Source: Lachnospiraceae bacterium MD308 (GTDB taxonomy: Bacteria; Bacillota; Clostridia; Lachnospirales; Lachnospiraceae). Taken from it: a DNA stretch of 64,000 nucleotides. Location of the stretch: positions 1-64,000 of the forward strand of contig VIQU02000024.1 of assembly GCA_010206225.2 (NCBI GenBank), read 5' to 3'. The translations under genes and the position numbers were made by a program. Under the pieces are notes generated by a model, which did not search any database, was not told the origin of the DNA, and saw only the letters and a program-made list of their open reading frames with translations. The number at the start of each line of letters is the position of its first letter. The first letter of the stretch is position 1. Positions 34,301 to 43,503 of this stretch are shown piece by piece.

Positions 34301-36088
34301 TTAAATTGCCCGTGTATATTTCTTCAGCCAGTCACGCTCTTCCTCATCAAGCCGCAGAGCGATAAGTTCGTATACTTTTGCGTGATATTCATTGAGCTGT
34401 TCTTTGTCTTCCTTTGTCATCAAATCCGGATTCACAGCGTCAAGGTCGATCGGAACGTAGGTGATCGGTTCAAAATAGAGGAACTGTCCATATTCGGTCT
34501 TTTGCCCCTCTCGCACGAGAAGTTCATTTTCGGTACGGATACCGTGGGAGCCTTCAATGTAGATTCCTGGTTCGTCAGTGATTACCATGCCTGCTTCGAT
34601 AACGGCTTTTTCTCTCTCACGGATCGCAATACGGAAACCGCTGGGCGCTTCGTGGATGTTCATCAGGTATCCTACGCCGTGTCCGGTTCCGTGATTATAG
34701 TTGATCCCTCTTTCCCATGCGGGCATTCTTGCCAGAATGTCTAGATTGTAGCCGCAGGTTCCATGGAGGAATACAGCTCTTGCAAGCCGCAGGTTGCACA
34801 GAAGAACGGTGGTAAAGTCCTCGATCATGCGGTCGGAAAGCTTTCCGAAAGCGAAGGTTCTTGTGATATCCGTGGAGCCTTCCATATATCCGCCGCCGGT
34901 ATCGGTGAGGAATAATCCGTCTGTTACGACAGGAATATTAGTTTCCGGGGTGGCAGCGTAATGTACGATCGCACCGTGTTCGCCGGAGCCGCAGATCGGT
35001 TCAAAGCTCTGCCACAGATAACCTTCCTGCTCTTTGCGGAATTCTTCCAGCTTTTCGGCAGCGCTGATCTCAGTAATCTCGATTTTTCCTACATTCTTTT
35101 TCAGCCAGTGCATGAATTTGGTGACAGCGACACCGTCTTTTATGTGGGCGTTGATGATATTTTTGATCTCTGTGTCGTTCTTCATGGCTTTCATAAGAAC
35201 GGTTGGATTCACTCTCTCAATTACTTTTGCCTCTTTCGGAAGATTATTGTAGAGAGCGTAATTGAGTCTTGACGGATCTATAAGAACCGCGCTGTCGGAG
35301 CTTAATCCTTTCACGTCCTCATAGATTGCATTGTATGGACGGAGGGAAATGCCGTCTTTCGCGAGATTTTCCTTCATCTCATCTGTAAGCTTCCTCTCGT
35401 CAATGTAAAGCTTCATGTCATCCATGGTGATCACAGCGTAGGAAAGAAGCAGCGGGAAGAATTCGATATCATTTCCGCGCAGGTTGGTTGTCCAGCATAT
35501 GTCGTCAAGAGCGGCGATAATGTGGATATTGGCGCCCTCTTTTTCCATTGCCTTTCGGATTCTTTTTAGCTTGCTCTGGGTGCTTTCTCCGGTATATTCT
35601 TCGCCAAGGGCAAATGCAGGCTCCTCGGAAAGCGGCGGCCGATCCTCCCAGATTTGATCGATCAGGTCTGTGGAATAGTCAATCTTTCCATGTTTTTTCG
35701 CAGTGGCGCTCTCTAATGCCTGTCCCTCGCCCATAGCTACAACGCGTCCGTCAAAGCCAAGTGTTCCCCCTTCCGAAAGAACGTCGGTGATGTAATCCTC
35801 CACGGTCGGGACATCGGGTTCGCCCATCTTAAAGAGCTTAACGCCGCTTCCCTTAAGCTGCTGCTCTGCCTGGATGAAATATCTTCCGTCCGTCCAGAGT
35901 CCGGCAGCGTCTTTCGTGATGACGGCAGTTCCGGCAGAGCCTGTGAATCCGGTGATAAATGCTCTTGCCTTAAAATGCTCTCCTACATACTCGCTCTGGT
36001 GATTGTCATCGGTAGGCACCATATAGGCGTCATATCCCCGCTCCTCCATCAGAGCACGGAGGGCAGAGATTCTTTCTGGTACATTCAT
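34301..36088 (-). CDS. Xaa-Pro aminopeptidase (M24B, aminopeptidase P type)
   Basis: The 595-residue protein has two creatinase-like N-terminal domains and the pita-bread catalytic domain, the layout of long-form aminopeptidase P. Metal ligands are visible in FLTDTGGGYMEGSTDITRTFAF (two Asp), HGTGHGVGYLMNIHE (His), VITDEPGIYIEGSHG and RTENELLV (Glu). It removes N-terminal residues before proline. It is transcribed opposite to its neighbours and has its own terminator. The ribosome binding site (GGGAGG) is just before the ATG. Confidence 0.93.
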   Translation of the reverse strand: MNVPERISALRALMEERGYDAYMVPTDDNHQSEYVGEHFKARAFITGFTGSAGTAVITKDAAGLWTDGRYFIQAEQQLKGSGVKLFKMGEPDVPTVEDYITDVLSEGGTLGFDGRVVAMGEGQALESATAKKHGKIDYSTDLIDQIWEDRPPLSEEPAFALGEEYTGESTQSKLKRIRKAMEKEGANIHIIAALDDICWTTNLRGNDIEFFPLLLSYAVITMDDMKLYIDERKLTDEMKENLAKDGISLRPYNAIYEDVKGLSSDSAVLIDPSRLNYALYNNLPKEAKVIERVNPTVLMKAMKNDTEIKNIINAHIKDGVAVTKFMHWLKKNVGKIEITEISAAEKLEEFRKEQEGYLWQSFEPICGSGEHGAIVHYAATPETNIPVVTDGLFLTDTGGGYMEGSTDITRTFAFGKLSDRMIEDFTTVLLCNLRLARAVFLHGTCGYNLDILARMPAWERGINYNHGTGHGVGYLMNIHEAPSGFRIAIREREKAVIEAGMVITDEPGIYIEGSHGIRTENELLVREGQKTEYGQFLYFEPITYVPIDLDAVNPDLMTKEDKEQLNEYHAKVYELIALRLDEEERDWLKKYTRAI

Positions 36089-36278
36089 GTGTGTAACCTC
36101 CCTGTATTCATGATTTTACATGCAAAGGCCCGGTAACATAGGCTGTGCATGGTTATAATATAAAGACTTACCGCACAGATTCCCCAGATAGCGGCAGACG
36201 TCTTTCTAATAAGAAATTTTAACATATTTCAGTAGAAAAGAATAGTCATTTGTTGGATGTGTTTGCAATAAAAGCAGG
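36089..36278. other. Intergenic region between divergent genes
   Basis: No gene is seen. It should hold the minus-strand promoter of the aminopeptidase gene; a convincing one could not be picked out. Confidence 0.3.
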
Positions 36279-36307
36279 TTGTATTCTGTATGTGTGAAAG
36301 ATATAAT
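36279..36307 (+). promoter_or_regulatory. Sigma-A type promoter of the Ldh-family gene
   Basis: TTGTAT (36279-36284) and a perfect TATAAT (36302-36307) are spaced by 17 bp. They lie 42 bp before the start codon and 26 bp before AGGAGGAAAG. Confidence 0.7.
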
Positions 36308-36348
36308 AAAAGTATATAATCAGGGTTTAAAACAGGAGGAAAGATGTC

Positions 36349-37461
36349 ATGAAGGAGACAAGACCATTTATCGGATGGAAGTTGGCGGAGAATTTTATGA
36401 CCGCCGTATTTGAAAAATACGGCGTGCCAAAGGAAGATGCGAGGATTTGTGTGGATGTGCTTCTTGAGAGCGACCGGAGAGGAATTGAGAGCCATGGATG
36501 CAATCGGTTCAAGCCCATCTACATTGACCGGATCAAAGAAGGGATCCTAAATCCGAAGACGGAATATGAGATCATAAAGGAGACACCGACGACCGCCGTT
36601 GTGGACGGGCATAACGGGATGGGCATGGTCATCGGGACAAAGGCAATGCAGCTTGCTGTTGACAAGGCGAAGCAGTATGGGATGGGCATGGTTGCGGTGC
36701 GCAATTCCACACATTACGGAATTGCGGGATATTACGCAACGATGTGCACAAAGAATAACATGGTGGGCATCACCGGAACGAATGCCAGACCGTCTATAGC
36801 GCCTACTTTTGGCGTGGAAAATATGCTGGGGACCAATCCCATTACTTTTGGCCTGCCCACGGATGAGCCGTTTCCTTTTGTATTAGACTGTGCAACCTCA
36901 ATCTCCCAGAGGGGCAAGATTGAATTTTACGCGAGGAATGGGATGGACACGCCGGCAGGCATGGTGATCGGCAATGACGGGAAGGCTGTGACAGACAGTG
37001 CGCAGATCCTTGAGGATCTAAACTGCGGAAGGGCGGCTCTTACCCCGCTTGGGGGAATCGGAGAGGAGCTTGCCGGGTATAAGGGTTACGGTTATGCGGC
37101 GGTAGTGGAGATACTCTCTGCAGCGCTTCAGGCAGGAAGCTTTCTTAAGATGCTTTCCGGAAAGGACGAGGAGGGTAATCAGATACCTTATCCGCTGGGA
37201 CATTTCTTTATTGCGATCGATACGGAAGCCTTTATGGGCGCAGAGAGCTTTAAGAAGACGGCGGGAGAGATCCTGAGACAGCTGCGCGCATCTAAGAAGG
37301 CGCCGGGACAGGAGCGGATCTTTACTGCGGGAGAGAAGGAGTATGAGATCTGGCAGTTCAGGAAGGATAAGGGAGTTCCGGTAGGGGAGGCAGTTCAGAA
37401 GGAGTTCATAAAGATGCGGGATGAACTGGGGCTTACGCAGTTTACATTTCCGTTTGAATAG
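36349..37461 (+). CDS. Ldh-type malate/L-lactate/ureidoglycolate dehydrogenase family oxidoreductase
   Basis: The 370-residue protein belongs to the NAD(P)-dependent Ldh2/MdhII/AllD family, which is unrelated in fold to classical lactate dehydrogenase. Family blocks visible are ESDRRGIESHGCNRF (catalytic His region), AVRNSTHYGIAGYY, GITGTNARPSIAPTFG, LGTNPITFGLPT and GYKGYGYAAVVEIL. Which 2-hydroxyacid it oxidises cannot be told from the sequence, and the neighbours give no clue. Confidence 0.88.
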   Translation: MKETRPFIGWKLAENFMTAVFEKYGVPKEDARICVDVLLESDRRGIESHGCNRFKPIYIDRIKEGILNPKTEYEIIKETPTTAVVDGHNGMGMVIGTKAMQLAVDKAKQYGMGMVAVRNSTHYGIAGYYATMCTKNNMVGITGTNARPSIAPTFGVENMLGTNPITFGLPTDEPFPFVLDCATSISQRGKIEFYARNGMDTPAGMVIGNDGKAVTDSAQILEDLNCGRAALTPLGGIGEELAGYKGYGYAAVVEILSAALQAGSFLKMLSGKDEEGNQIPYPLGHFFIAIDTEAFMGAESFKKTAGEILRQLRASKKAPGQERIFTAGEKEYEIWQFRKDKGVPVGEAVQKEFIKMRDELGLTQFTFPFE

Positions 37462-37544
37462 ATAGAAATGGTTAAAGAAAAATGGGAATGGGAATTATGA
37501 GACTGCGAAAGAAATATCTTTTGAAAATAGTGAATACAAGGATT

Positions 37545-37573
37545 CCGGTTCACCTTTATAGCAGGTGAACCGG
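37545..37573. terminator. Hairpin between convergent genes
   Basis: A perfect 11-bp stem (CCGGTTCACCT with AGGTGAACCGG) with a 7-nt loop lies between the ends of the 36349 gene and the minus-strand 37584 gene. No good T-run follows on either side, so its efficiency is uncertain. Confidence 0.55.
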
Positions 37574-37583
37574 GACAGATTGC

Positions 37584-38597
37584 TTAATGCCTCGCGTAAA
37601 CTACGTCCATATCTGGTTCAGGGGACTTTTGTTTATCGTTTGGCGCATCCGCTTTTCTGCGGTTGCTGAGCGTACCGACTTCCATCGCGTCTGCGAAGTT
37701 GATCGGGTGATTTCTCATATGTACCTTTAAAAGCTCGAACAGACGCAGCGTCGGACGTCTGGATTCTAAGGCGCTCACGGCGTCTACATATTTGCAGCCG
37801 GTCTGAGCGGCAAGTTTTCGCAGCTGTTCGTTAATCTTCTGGGCAGCCGGACTTTCAGAGACGATCGATACAATATAGATGGCGGCCTGTGTCTTCGTGT
37901 GTATCATGTAGAGCAGCCATTCATATTTTGAGATGAAGTCTTTAACGTTGACATTTTCATCCATGATATCTACATCCCCCATATTTACAAAAATCTTGCG
38001 GGGATTTAAGTCATATAAGCATACCTTTAAGTAGCTTTCAATCTGGCTTAACCGGATGTCTTTTACACTGCGGTTATAGATTGGTTCTGTGATGCGGAAA
38101 GCCTGTGTCAGTTCTCCGACGGGGAGTGATGCGAAAGTGTTGGAACCGAAAAGTACAACGCCGCCTGCCTCTGTGATACTGTTTAATTCACGATATTTTT
38201 CCATTTCATCTTCTCCTTGACTGTTCCTTAACGAGTTGATAGGTTTGTCTGCATGTGCTGTCCGGGCAGCATCTGCAGACGTGTCTGCATTGCCTGAAAG
38301 TTCTTTGCATAGCTGGGTGCCTGCCTTCTGCGCTTGTCTGTCATAGTGCAGATTGATAAAGTAAACGACCAGATTAGCGGATACGACGACCAGATTTAAA
38401 AGATACACAACCAGTACGTAATTAAATTTGTGATTATAGAATTTCGCACAGATCCCGGCGATGTATCCGGCGATGATAAGCAGTATAAACTGCAGACTCA
38501 TGGTTTTTGCTGATTTTGCTTTGATGTTTTTTGAAAGGTTCATCGGCCACGACAGACCAAAGCATACCAGCATGGTAGATTCAAGAAGTTCAGCCAT
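37584..38597 (-). CDS. Membrane protein: PQ-loop/SWEET-like segment fused to an SGNH-like domain
   Basis: The N-terminal ~80 residues hold three membrane segments with a PQ-loop-like block (GLSWPMNLSKNIKAKSAKTMSLQF), as in semiSWEET-type transporters. A charged linker follows. The last ~180 residues look like an SGNH/GDSL hydrolase relic: LFGSNTF in place of GDS, YNRSVKDIRLSQI as block II and VNMGDVDI as block III. A final DxxH was not found. The ATG at 38597 (GAGAGGAATG upstream) gives 337 residues; the 38618 ATG is the alternative. Gene neighbours are unrelated. The role is unknown. Confidence 0.6.
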   Translation of the reverse strand: MAELLESTMLVCFGLSWPMNLSKNIKAKSAKTMSLQFILLIIAGYIAGICAKFYNHKFNYVLVVYLLNLVVVSANLVVYFINLHYDRQAQKAGTQLCKELSGNADTSADAARTAHADKPINSLRNSQGEDEMEKYRELNSITEAGGVVLFGSNTFASLPVGELTQAFRITEPIYNRSVKDIRLSQIESYLKVCLYDLNPRKIFVNMGDVDIMDENVNVKDFISKYEWLLYMIHTKTQAAIYIVSIVSESPAAQKINEQLRKLAAQTGCKYVDAVSALESRRPTLRLFELLKVHMRNHPINFADAMEVGTLSNRRKADAPNDKQKSPEPDMDVVYARH

Positions 38598-38786
38598 TTT
38601 TACATTCCTCTCTTTCACTTTCCTTACTGTTTTCTTTCATGTCTTAGTGTAGCATTGACTTATGATTATGTCTAATATATAATAATTATGAAATCTATAA
38701 TGTTAATGTTATGATTATGAGAGCGCCGGCACGGAACAATCCGTGTGTTAAAGCTTCAAAATACTCTTTAGGAAAGGGGAATAGCT

Positions 38787-39665
38787 ATGGAATTGACACA
38801 GATCCGGTATTTCCTTGAGGTGGCGGATACCAAGCATATGACCAACAGCGCTAAAAATCTTCATATCACTCAGCCGGCGCTGACGCAGGCGATCCGAAGG
38901 CTTGAGGAGGACTTGGGCGTGCCGCTTTTTGCGGCGAAGGGGCGCAATATCACGCTGACCGAGTACGGAAAATATCTTCAGAAAAAGCTGATGCCGCTGA
39001 TGAAGCAGCTGGACGAGATTCCGGAGCAGCTTAATATGATGGTGAAGCTGGAGGGCGAGACAATTCATATGAATGTGCTGGCGGCATCCGGACTCGTGAT
39101 GGAGGCTATCATAGAATACAAAAAAGAGCATGAGGATATTCTGTTTCAATTGCAGCAGAATTCAGAAAGCGAGCTTTATGATATTGCGGTGACGACGAAA
39201 CTCTTTTATCAGGGATTGAGCGAGAAAAACAGTTTTGCCTGCGGAGAGAAGATCTACCTTGCGGTGCCAAAACACGGGACATATGGAAAGCGGGAATCTA
39301 TATGTCTCGCAGAAGTGGCGGAAGAAGGGTTTGTAAGTCTCCTTGGTTCCAGAGAATTCCGCTATATCTGCGACCGGTTCTGTCAGCATGCGGGCTTTAC
39401 GCCGAAGATTATATTTGAGAGTGACAACCCGTCCGCAGTTAAAAATATGATCGCGGCCAATATGGGAATCGGCTTTTGGCCGGAATTTACGTGGGGCAGT
39501 ATTGAAAATGAGCATGTCAGGCTTTTGGAGATCGAGGAGCCGGTATGTCAGAGGGATATTATTATTTCATATAATATGAATAAGATAGACAGCAGAAACG
39601 TGACAGAGTTTTACAGATTTCTCGTGGAATTTTTCTGGAAGAGGAAAGGGTCACAGAAAAAATAA
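38787..39665 (+). CDS. LysR family transcriptional regulator
   Basis: The 292-residue protein has an N-terminal winged helix-turn-helix (ELTQIRYFLEVADTKHMTNSAKNLHITQPALTQAI split over residues 1-40) and a periplasmic-binding-like effector domain (about 90-290). It is divergent from the PQ-loop/SGNH-like gene, so by the usual LysR arrangement it may control that gene; the 189-bp gap between them has AT-rich stretches but no operator was recognised. The inducer is unknown. Confidence 0.88.
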   Translation: MELTQIRYFLEVADTKHMTNSAKNLHITQPALTQAIRRLEEDLGVPLFAAKGRNITLTEYGKYLQKKLMPLMKQLDEIPEQLNMMVKLEGETIHMNVLAASGLVMEAIIEYKKEHEDILFQLQQNSESELYDIAVTTKLFYQGLSEKNSFACGEKIYLAVPKHGTYGKRESICLAEVAEEGFVSLLGSREFRYICDRFCQHAGFTPKIIFESDNPSAVKNMIAANMGIGFWPEFTWGSIENEHVRLLEIEEPVCQRDIIISYNMNKIDSRNVTEFYRFLVEFFWKRKGSQKK

Positions 39666-39689
39666 TCACAAATATTTTTCAGAAACAGT

Positions 39690-39717
39690 TTGTTTTTCGT
39701 GAAATTTATACTATAAT
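39690..39717 (+). promoter_or_regulatory. Sigma-A type promoter of pepD
   Basis: TTGTTT (39690-39695) and TATAAT (39712-39717) have a 16-bp spacer, about 30 bp before the start codon. Confidence 0.65.
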
Positions 39718-39747
39718 AATGGTATTAATCGTCGAAAAGGAGATGTA

Positions 39748-41202
39748 ATGAAAATGGCAGTATTAGAAAATCTTGAACCAAAGAAGGTATTCCGGTTTTT
39801 TGAGGAGATTTGTCAGATTCCGCACGGTACATTTGATATTGACCGGATCAGTGATTATTATGTGGAATTCGCGAAGGAGCGCGGGCTTAAGTATATTCAG
39901 GATGAGGTAAAGAATGTGCTGATCTTTAAACCGGGAACTGAAGGTTATGAAAACAGCGAGCCGGTGATCATACAGGGACATATGGATATGGTATGTGAAA
40001 AGACCCCGGATTCGGATCATGATTTTAAAAAGGATCCGCTTAAGCTGTATGTGGAGGACGGTTACATAAAAGCGAAGGATACGACACTGGGAGCGGACGA
40101 CGGGATTGCGCTTGCCATGGCGATGGCGCTTTTAGACAGCGATGATATTCCTCATCCGCCGATTGAGGCTGTATTTACAGTTGACGAAGAGACTGGAATG
40201 GGCGGAGCCAACGGAATTGACTTGTCAGTGTTAAAAGGGCATAAGCTGATCAACATCGACTCTGCCTCAGAGGGAGTCCTGACTACAGGCTGCGCAGGAG
40301 GAATCCGGCTTACGACAGAGATTCCGGTGGCGAGAGAAGAAGTAAGCGGCACGCTTTTTCAGCTTGAGATCAGCGGACTTCGAGGCGGACACTCCGGCGA
40401 GGAGATTCATGAGCAGCGGGGCAACGCGCATAAGCTCATGGGACGGCTGCTTCGTCGTATAGCGGAGGAAGCGGCAGTTCGTCTTGCAGATATACAAGGA
40501 GGAGCCAAGGAGAATGTCATCTCTATGGAGAATATCTCGAAGATCGTTGTAGATGCTGCTGATGCGAAGAAGGTAACCGAGATCGCGGCAGAGATGAAGG
40601 CGGTATTTGACAATGAATTTATGGGAGATGAGCCGGGACTTTCCGTGTCTGCAAAGGTGACAGGCGAGGGCAGCTGTCATGCTTTTGATCAGGCGAGTAC
40701 GGACCGGATCATTTCGTATCTGGTTATCAGTCCTTATGGCGTGCAGGGTGTCAGCAGGAAGCTGGAGGGGCTTGTTGAAAGTTCTCTTAATATCGGCGTG
40801 ATGGAGACTAGAGAGGATGCAGTTGAGGTAGTCCATCTGATGAGAAGTTCCGTTGAGAGCCTGAAGCAGAATATGCGCATTCAGCTTGAGGAGTGTGCGA
40901 AGCTGGTCGGCGCTAAGACGACAGTGAACAGTGAGTATCCGGCATGGCAGTACAATCCGGATTCCGAGCTTCGGAAAGTGATGGAGAGCGTTTATAAGGA
41001 TATGTACGAGAAAGATCCGGTCGTATTTGCAGTCCACGCAGGGCTTGAGTGCGGTTTGTTCCTTGGAAAGAAGCCGGATCTTGACTGTGTGTCTATGGGA
41101 CCGAATATGTATGATATTCATTCCTTTGACGAAAGGCTTGACATTGCGTCTACAGAGAGCGTATGGAATTATCTGAAGGCAGTCTTGGCGGCGTTAAAGT
41201 AA
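39748..41202 (+). CDS. pepD: Aminoacyl-histidine dipeptidase (M20 family PepD)
   Basis: The 484-residue zinc dipeptidase cleaves Xaa-His and other dipeptides in the cytoplasm. Metal-binding and catalytic blocks are IIQGHMDMVCEK (His/Asp), GADDGIALAMAMALL, FTVDEETGMGGANG (Glu-Glu) and VHAGLECGLF. The long lid/insert typical of PepD (about 190-390) is present. The ribosome binding site AAGGAGATG precedes the ATG, and a terminator lies just after the stop. Confidence 0.93.
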   Translation: MKMAVLENLEPKKVFRFFEEICQIPHGTFDIDRISDYYVEFAKERGLKYIQDEVKNVLIFKPGTEGYENSEPVIIQGHMDMVCEKTPDSDHDFKKDPLKLYVEDGYIKAKDTTLGADDGIALAMAMALLDSDDIPHPPIEAVFTVDEETGMGGANGIDLSVLKGHKLINIDSASEGVLTTGCAGGIRLTTEIPVAREEVSGTLFQLEISGLRGGHSGEEIHEQRGNAHKLMGRLLRRIAEEAAVRLADIQGGAKENVISMENISKIVVDAADAKKVTEIAAEMKAVFDNEFMGDEPGLSVSAKVTGEGSCHAFDQASTDRIISYLVISPYGVQGVSRKLEGLVESSLNIGVMETREDAVEVVHLMRSSVESLKQNMRIQLEECAKLVGAKTTVNSEYPAWQYNPDSELRKVMESVYKDMYEKDPVVFAVHAGLECGLFLGKKPDLDCVSMGPNMYDIHSFDERLDIASTESVWNYLKAVLAALK

Positions 41203-41222
41203 ATTTTTAATTAAAGAAGAAA

Positions 41223-41262
41223 ACAGCCTGTCCCATGAATATGGGGCAGGTTCTTTTTCATA
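41223..41262 (+). terminator. Rho-independent terminator after pepD
   Basis: The stem CCTGTCCCAT with ATGGGGCAGG (one G-T pair) has a GAAT loop and is followed by TTCTTTTT. It overlaps the first possible start codons of the next frame, which argues for a later start of that gene. Confidence 0.8.
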
Positions 41263-41294
41263 TAGTGCAAAAAAGGGAAGATGGCACACGACCT

Positions 41295-42029
41295 ATGTAT
41301 CAAAGACTTTGCAGAAAAACATGTATGAACGGCGGGAAGCTTTTGACGGCTATTTTGCTGCTGGCGTTTTTTACCGTGCTCGGAACGGATAGTCTTAAGA
41401 GTTTTGGGGTGCGTAATACAGAGCATATGAGAAAGATTTCGGACGAGGATTTCAGGAATGAGTTTTTTTCGGACGGTATGTGGGAGCGGGAAGAGGATCT
41501 CTCAGCGCAGTGCAGGCAGTATCTGAAACAGGTAAAAAATGAGGCTGTCTATTTTCCGGTTCCGGAATCTACCCTTGATCCTTCTCTTGAGACTTCCTAT
41601 GCGGACAGTTGGATGAAAAAGAGGTCGTACGGCGGAAAAAGAGGGCATGAAGGAACAGACATTATGGCGGTGCAAGACCAGAGAGGACTATACCCGGTTG
41701 TCAGTATTACAGACGGCGTGATCAGCAATCTCGGATGGCTTGATAAGGGAGGATATCGGATCGGCATTACGACAGGGGACGGCACGTACTATTATTATGC
41801 GCATTTGGATTCTTACGCTAATATTAAGGAAGGCAGTCCTGTGAAGGCCGGAGAGCTTTTGGGGTATATGGGAGATTCCGGATACGGGCCGGAGGGCACG
41901 ACAGGAAATTTTGACGTACACCTTCATCTGGGTATTTATTTTTACAGAGATGGGGAGGAAATCAGTGTCAACCCCTACTATCTTTTAAAATTTCTCGAAA
42001 ATAATAAATTAAAATACGCATATTCCTAG
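41295..42029 (+). CDS. M23 family metallopeptidase, membrane-anchored
   Basis: The protein has one N-terminal membrane segment (LTAILLLAFFTVLG) and a C-terminal LytM/M23 domain with zinc ligands in KRGHEGTDIMA (HxxxD) and DVHLHLGIYF (HxH). The domain also has ISNLGWLDKGGYRIGI and YYYYAHLDSY. M23 proteins cut peptidoglycan cross-bridges; SpoIIQ-like forms act in sporulation engulfment. Earlier in-frame starts (41235, 41241) lie inside the pepD terminator, so 41295 is used; 41325 is also possible. All zinc ligands look intact, suggesting an active enzyme. Confidence 0.8.
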   Translation: MYQRLCRKTCMNGGKLLTAILLLAFFTVLGTDSLKSFGVRNTEHMRKISDEDFRNEFFSDGMWEREEDLSAQCRQYLKQVKNEAVYFPVPESTLDPSLETSYADSWMKKRSYGGKRGHEGTDIMAVQDQRGLYPVVSITDGVISNLGWLDKGGYRIGITTGDGTYYYYAHLDSYANIKEGSPVKAGELLGYMGDSGYGPEGTTGNFDVHLHLGIYFYRDGEEISVNPYYLLKFLENNKLKYAYS

Positions 42030-42117
42030 AGTTATATAAAAGAATGTGATATACTAAAAATATATGCGCAAAAGTACATTCATTCGGGTACAATTTACGG
42101 ATTGATGGAGGAAGGGC

Positions 42118-43503
42118 ATGAGACTGCCGGAAAAGTTTGAAAAGAAGATGAAGGAGCTTTTGAGAGAAGAGTTTCCTGACTATATTGCCTGTTATGATAA
42201 GCCGCGTTATTATGGGCTTCGGGTGAATACGAATAAGATATCGGCAGAGGAATTTGAAAAGATCTGTCCGTTCATGATTTGGCCTGTTCCGTGGATTCCG
42301 AATGGGTACTACTACGATGGTGAGGCGGATGTCCCGTCGAAGCATCCTTACTATTATGCAGGACTTTACTATCTGCAGGAGCCGAGCGCTATGACGCCTG
42401 CAAGCCGCCTTCCTGTTGAGCCGGGAGACAGGGTGCTGGATGTGTGTGCTGCGCCGGGCGGAAAAGCTACAGAGCTTGGAGCAAGGCTTAGACGGGACGG
42501 AGTCCTTGTGGCCAATGATCTGAGTAGCTCGCGGGCAAGGGGACTTCTTAAAAATATCGAGGTATTTGGAATCGGAAACGTACTTGTGCTCAGCGAAGAG
42601 CCGGGAAAGCTTTCTGGTTATTTCCCAGAGTATTTTGATAAGATATTGATCGACGCCCCCTGTTCCGGTGAAGGGATGTTCCGCAAGGACAGGAAGATGG
42701 TAAAGGCATGGGAAGAGCATGGACCGGAGTTTTTCTCGAATATACAAAAGAGTATCATCCTTCAGGCTGCCAGTATGTTAAAGCCGGGAGGCATGCTTTT
42801 GTATTCTACTTGTACCTTTGACGGGCGGGAGAATGAGCAGGTAATTGAGCATTTGCTTGACAGGTGTCCGGAGTTTCACATCGTTTCGATGGAAAGGTAT
42901 GAGGGATTTTCTGCGGGACGTCCGGAACTTTCAAAATCGAACTGTTCCAAGCTTGCAGATACTGTCCGCATCTTTCCCCATAAGATGGAAGGGGAAGGAC
43001 ATTATCTTGCGCTTCTAAAGAAAGAGGCGGCAAAAGGCGGCGTCAAGGCATCTGACAGGAAAGGCGGTCAAAGGAACATGCGGCTTCCTGAAGAGCTTGC
43101 CTGTTTTTTGGAGGATGTATCTGTTTCATTTGATTTGGGACGCATGGATATCCGGGGAGAGCGTGTCTATTACATGCCAAAAGACCTTCCGGATATGCGT
43201 GGAATCCGTTTTTTAAGAACAGGACTTTTTCTGGGAGAGCTCAAGAAAAATCGGTTTGAGCCAAGTCAGGCTTTTGCCATGTATCTGAAAAAAGAAGAAT
43301 ACAGAAAGGTCATTGATCTGAGCGCAGATGATGCGCGCATTTTCCGTTATCTGAAGGGTGAGACGCTTCATGTGTCCGACCTTTTCAAGGATGGGGATAA
43401 GGGCTGGTATCTCGTCTGTGTAGATTCCTATCCGCTTGGATGGGGGAAGCTTTCGGGAGGGATTCTTAAGAATAAGTATCTTCCGGGATGGAGACTGTGC
43501 TGA
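42118..43503 (+). CDS. RsmF/NOP2-like rRNA cytosine-C5 methyltransferase
   Basis: The 461-residue AdoMet-dependent methyltransferase of the RsmB/NOP family has YYLQEPSAMTPASRLPVEPGDRV-type entry (split), DVCAAPGGKATELGARL (AdoMet binding), ANDLSSSRARGLLKN, DAPCSGEGMFRKD (catalytic Cys) and YSTCTFDGRENEQVI (second Cys). The C-terminal part carries the PUA-like and RsmF-specific regions (GIRFLRTGLFLGELKKNRFEPSQAFAM split). It modifies ribosomal RNA. Its stop overlaps the next start by 1 bp, and a pseudouridine synthase follows. Confidence 0.9.
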   Translation: MRLPEKFEKKMKELLREEFPDYIACYDKPRYYGLRVNTNKISAEEFEKICPFMIWPVPWIPNGYYYDGEADVPSKHPYYYAGLYYLQEPSAMTPASRLPVEPGDRVLDVCAAPGGKATELGARLRRDGVLVANDLSSSRARGLLKNIEVFGIGNVLVLSEEPGKLSGYFPEYFDKILIDAPCSGEGMFRKDRKMVKAWEEHGPEFFSNIQKSIILQAASMLKPGGMLLYSTCTFDGRENEQVIEHLLDRCPEFHIVSMERYEGFSAGRPELSKSNCSKLADTVRIFPHKMEGEGHYLALLKKEAAKGGVKASDRKGGQRNMRLPEELACFLEDVSVSFDLGRMDIRGERVYYMPKDLPDMRGIRFLRTGLFLGELKKNRFEPSQAFAMYLKKEEYRKVIDLSADDARIFRYLKGETLHVSDLFKDGDKGWYLVCVDSYPLGWGKLSGGILKNKYLPGWRLC

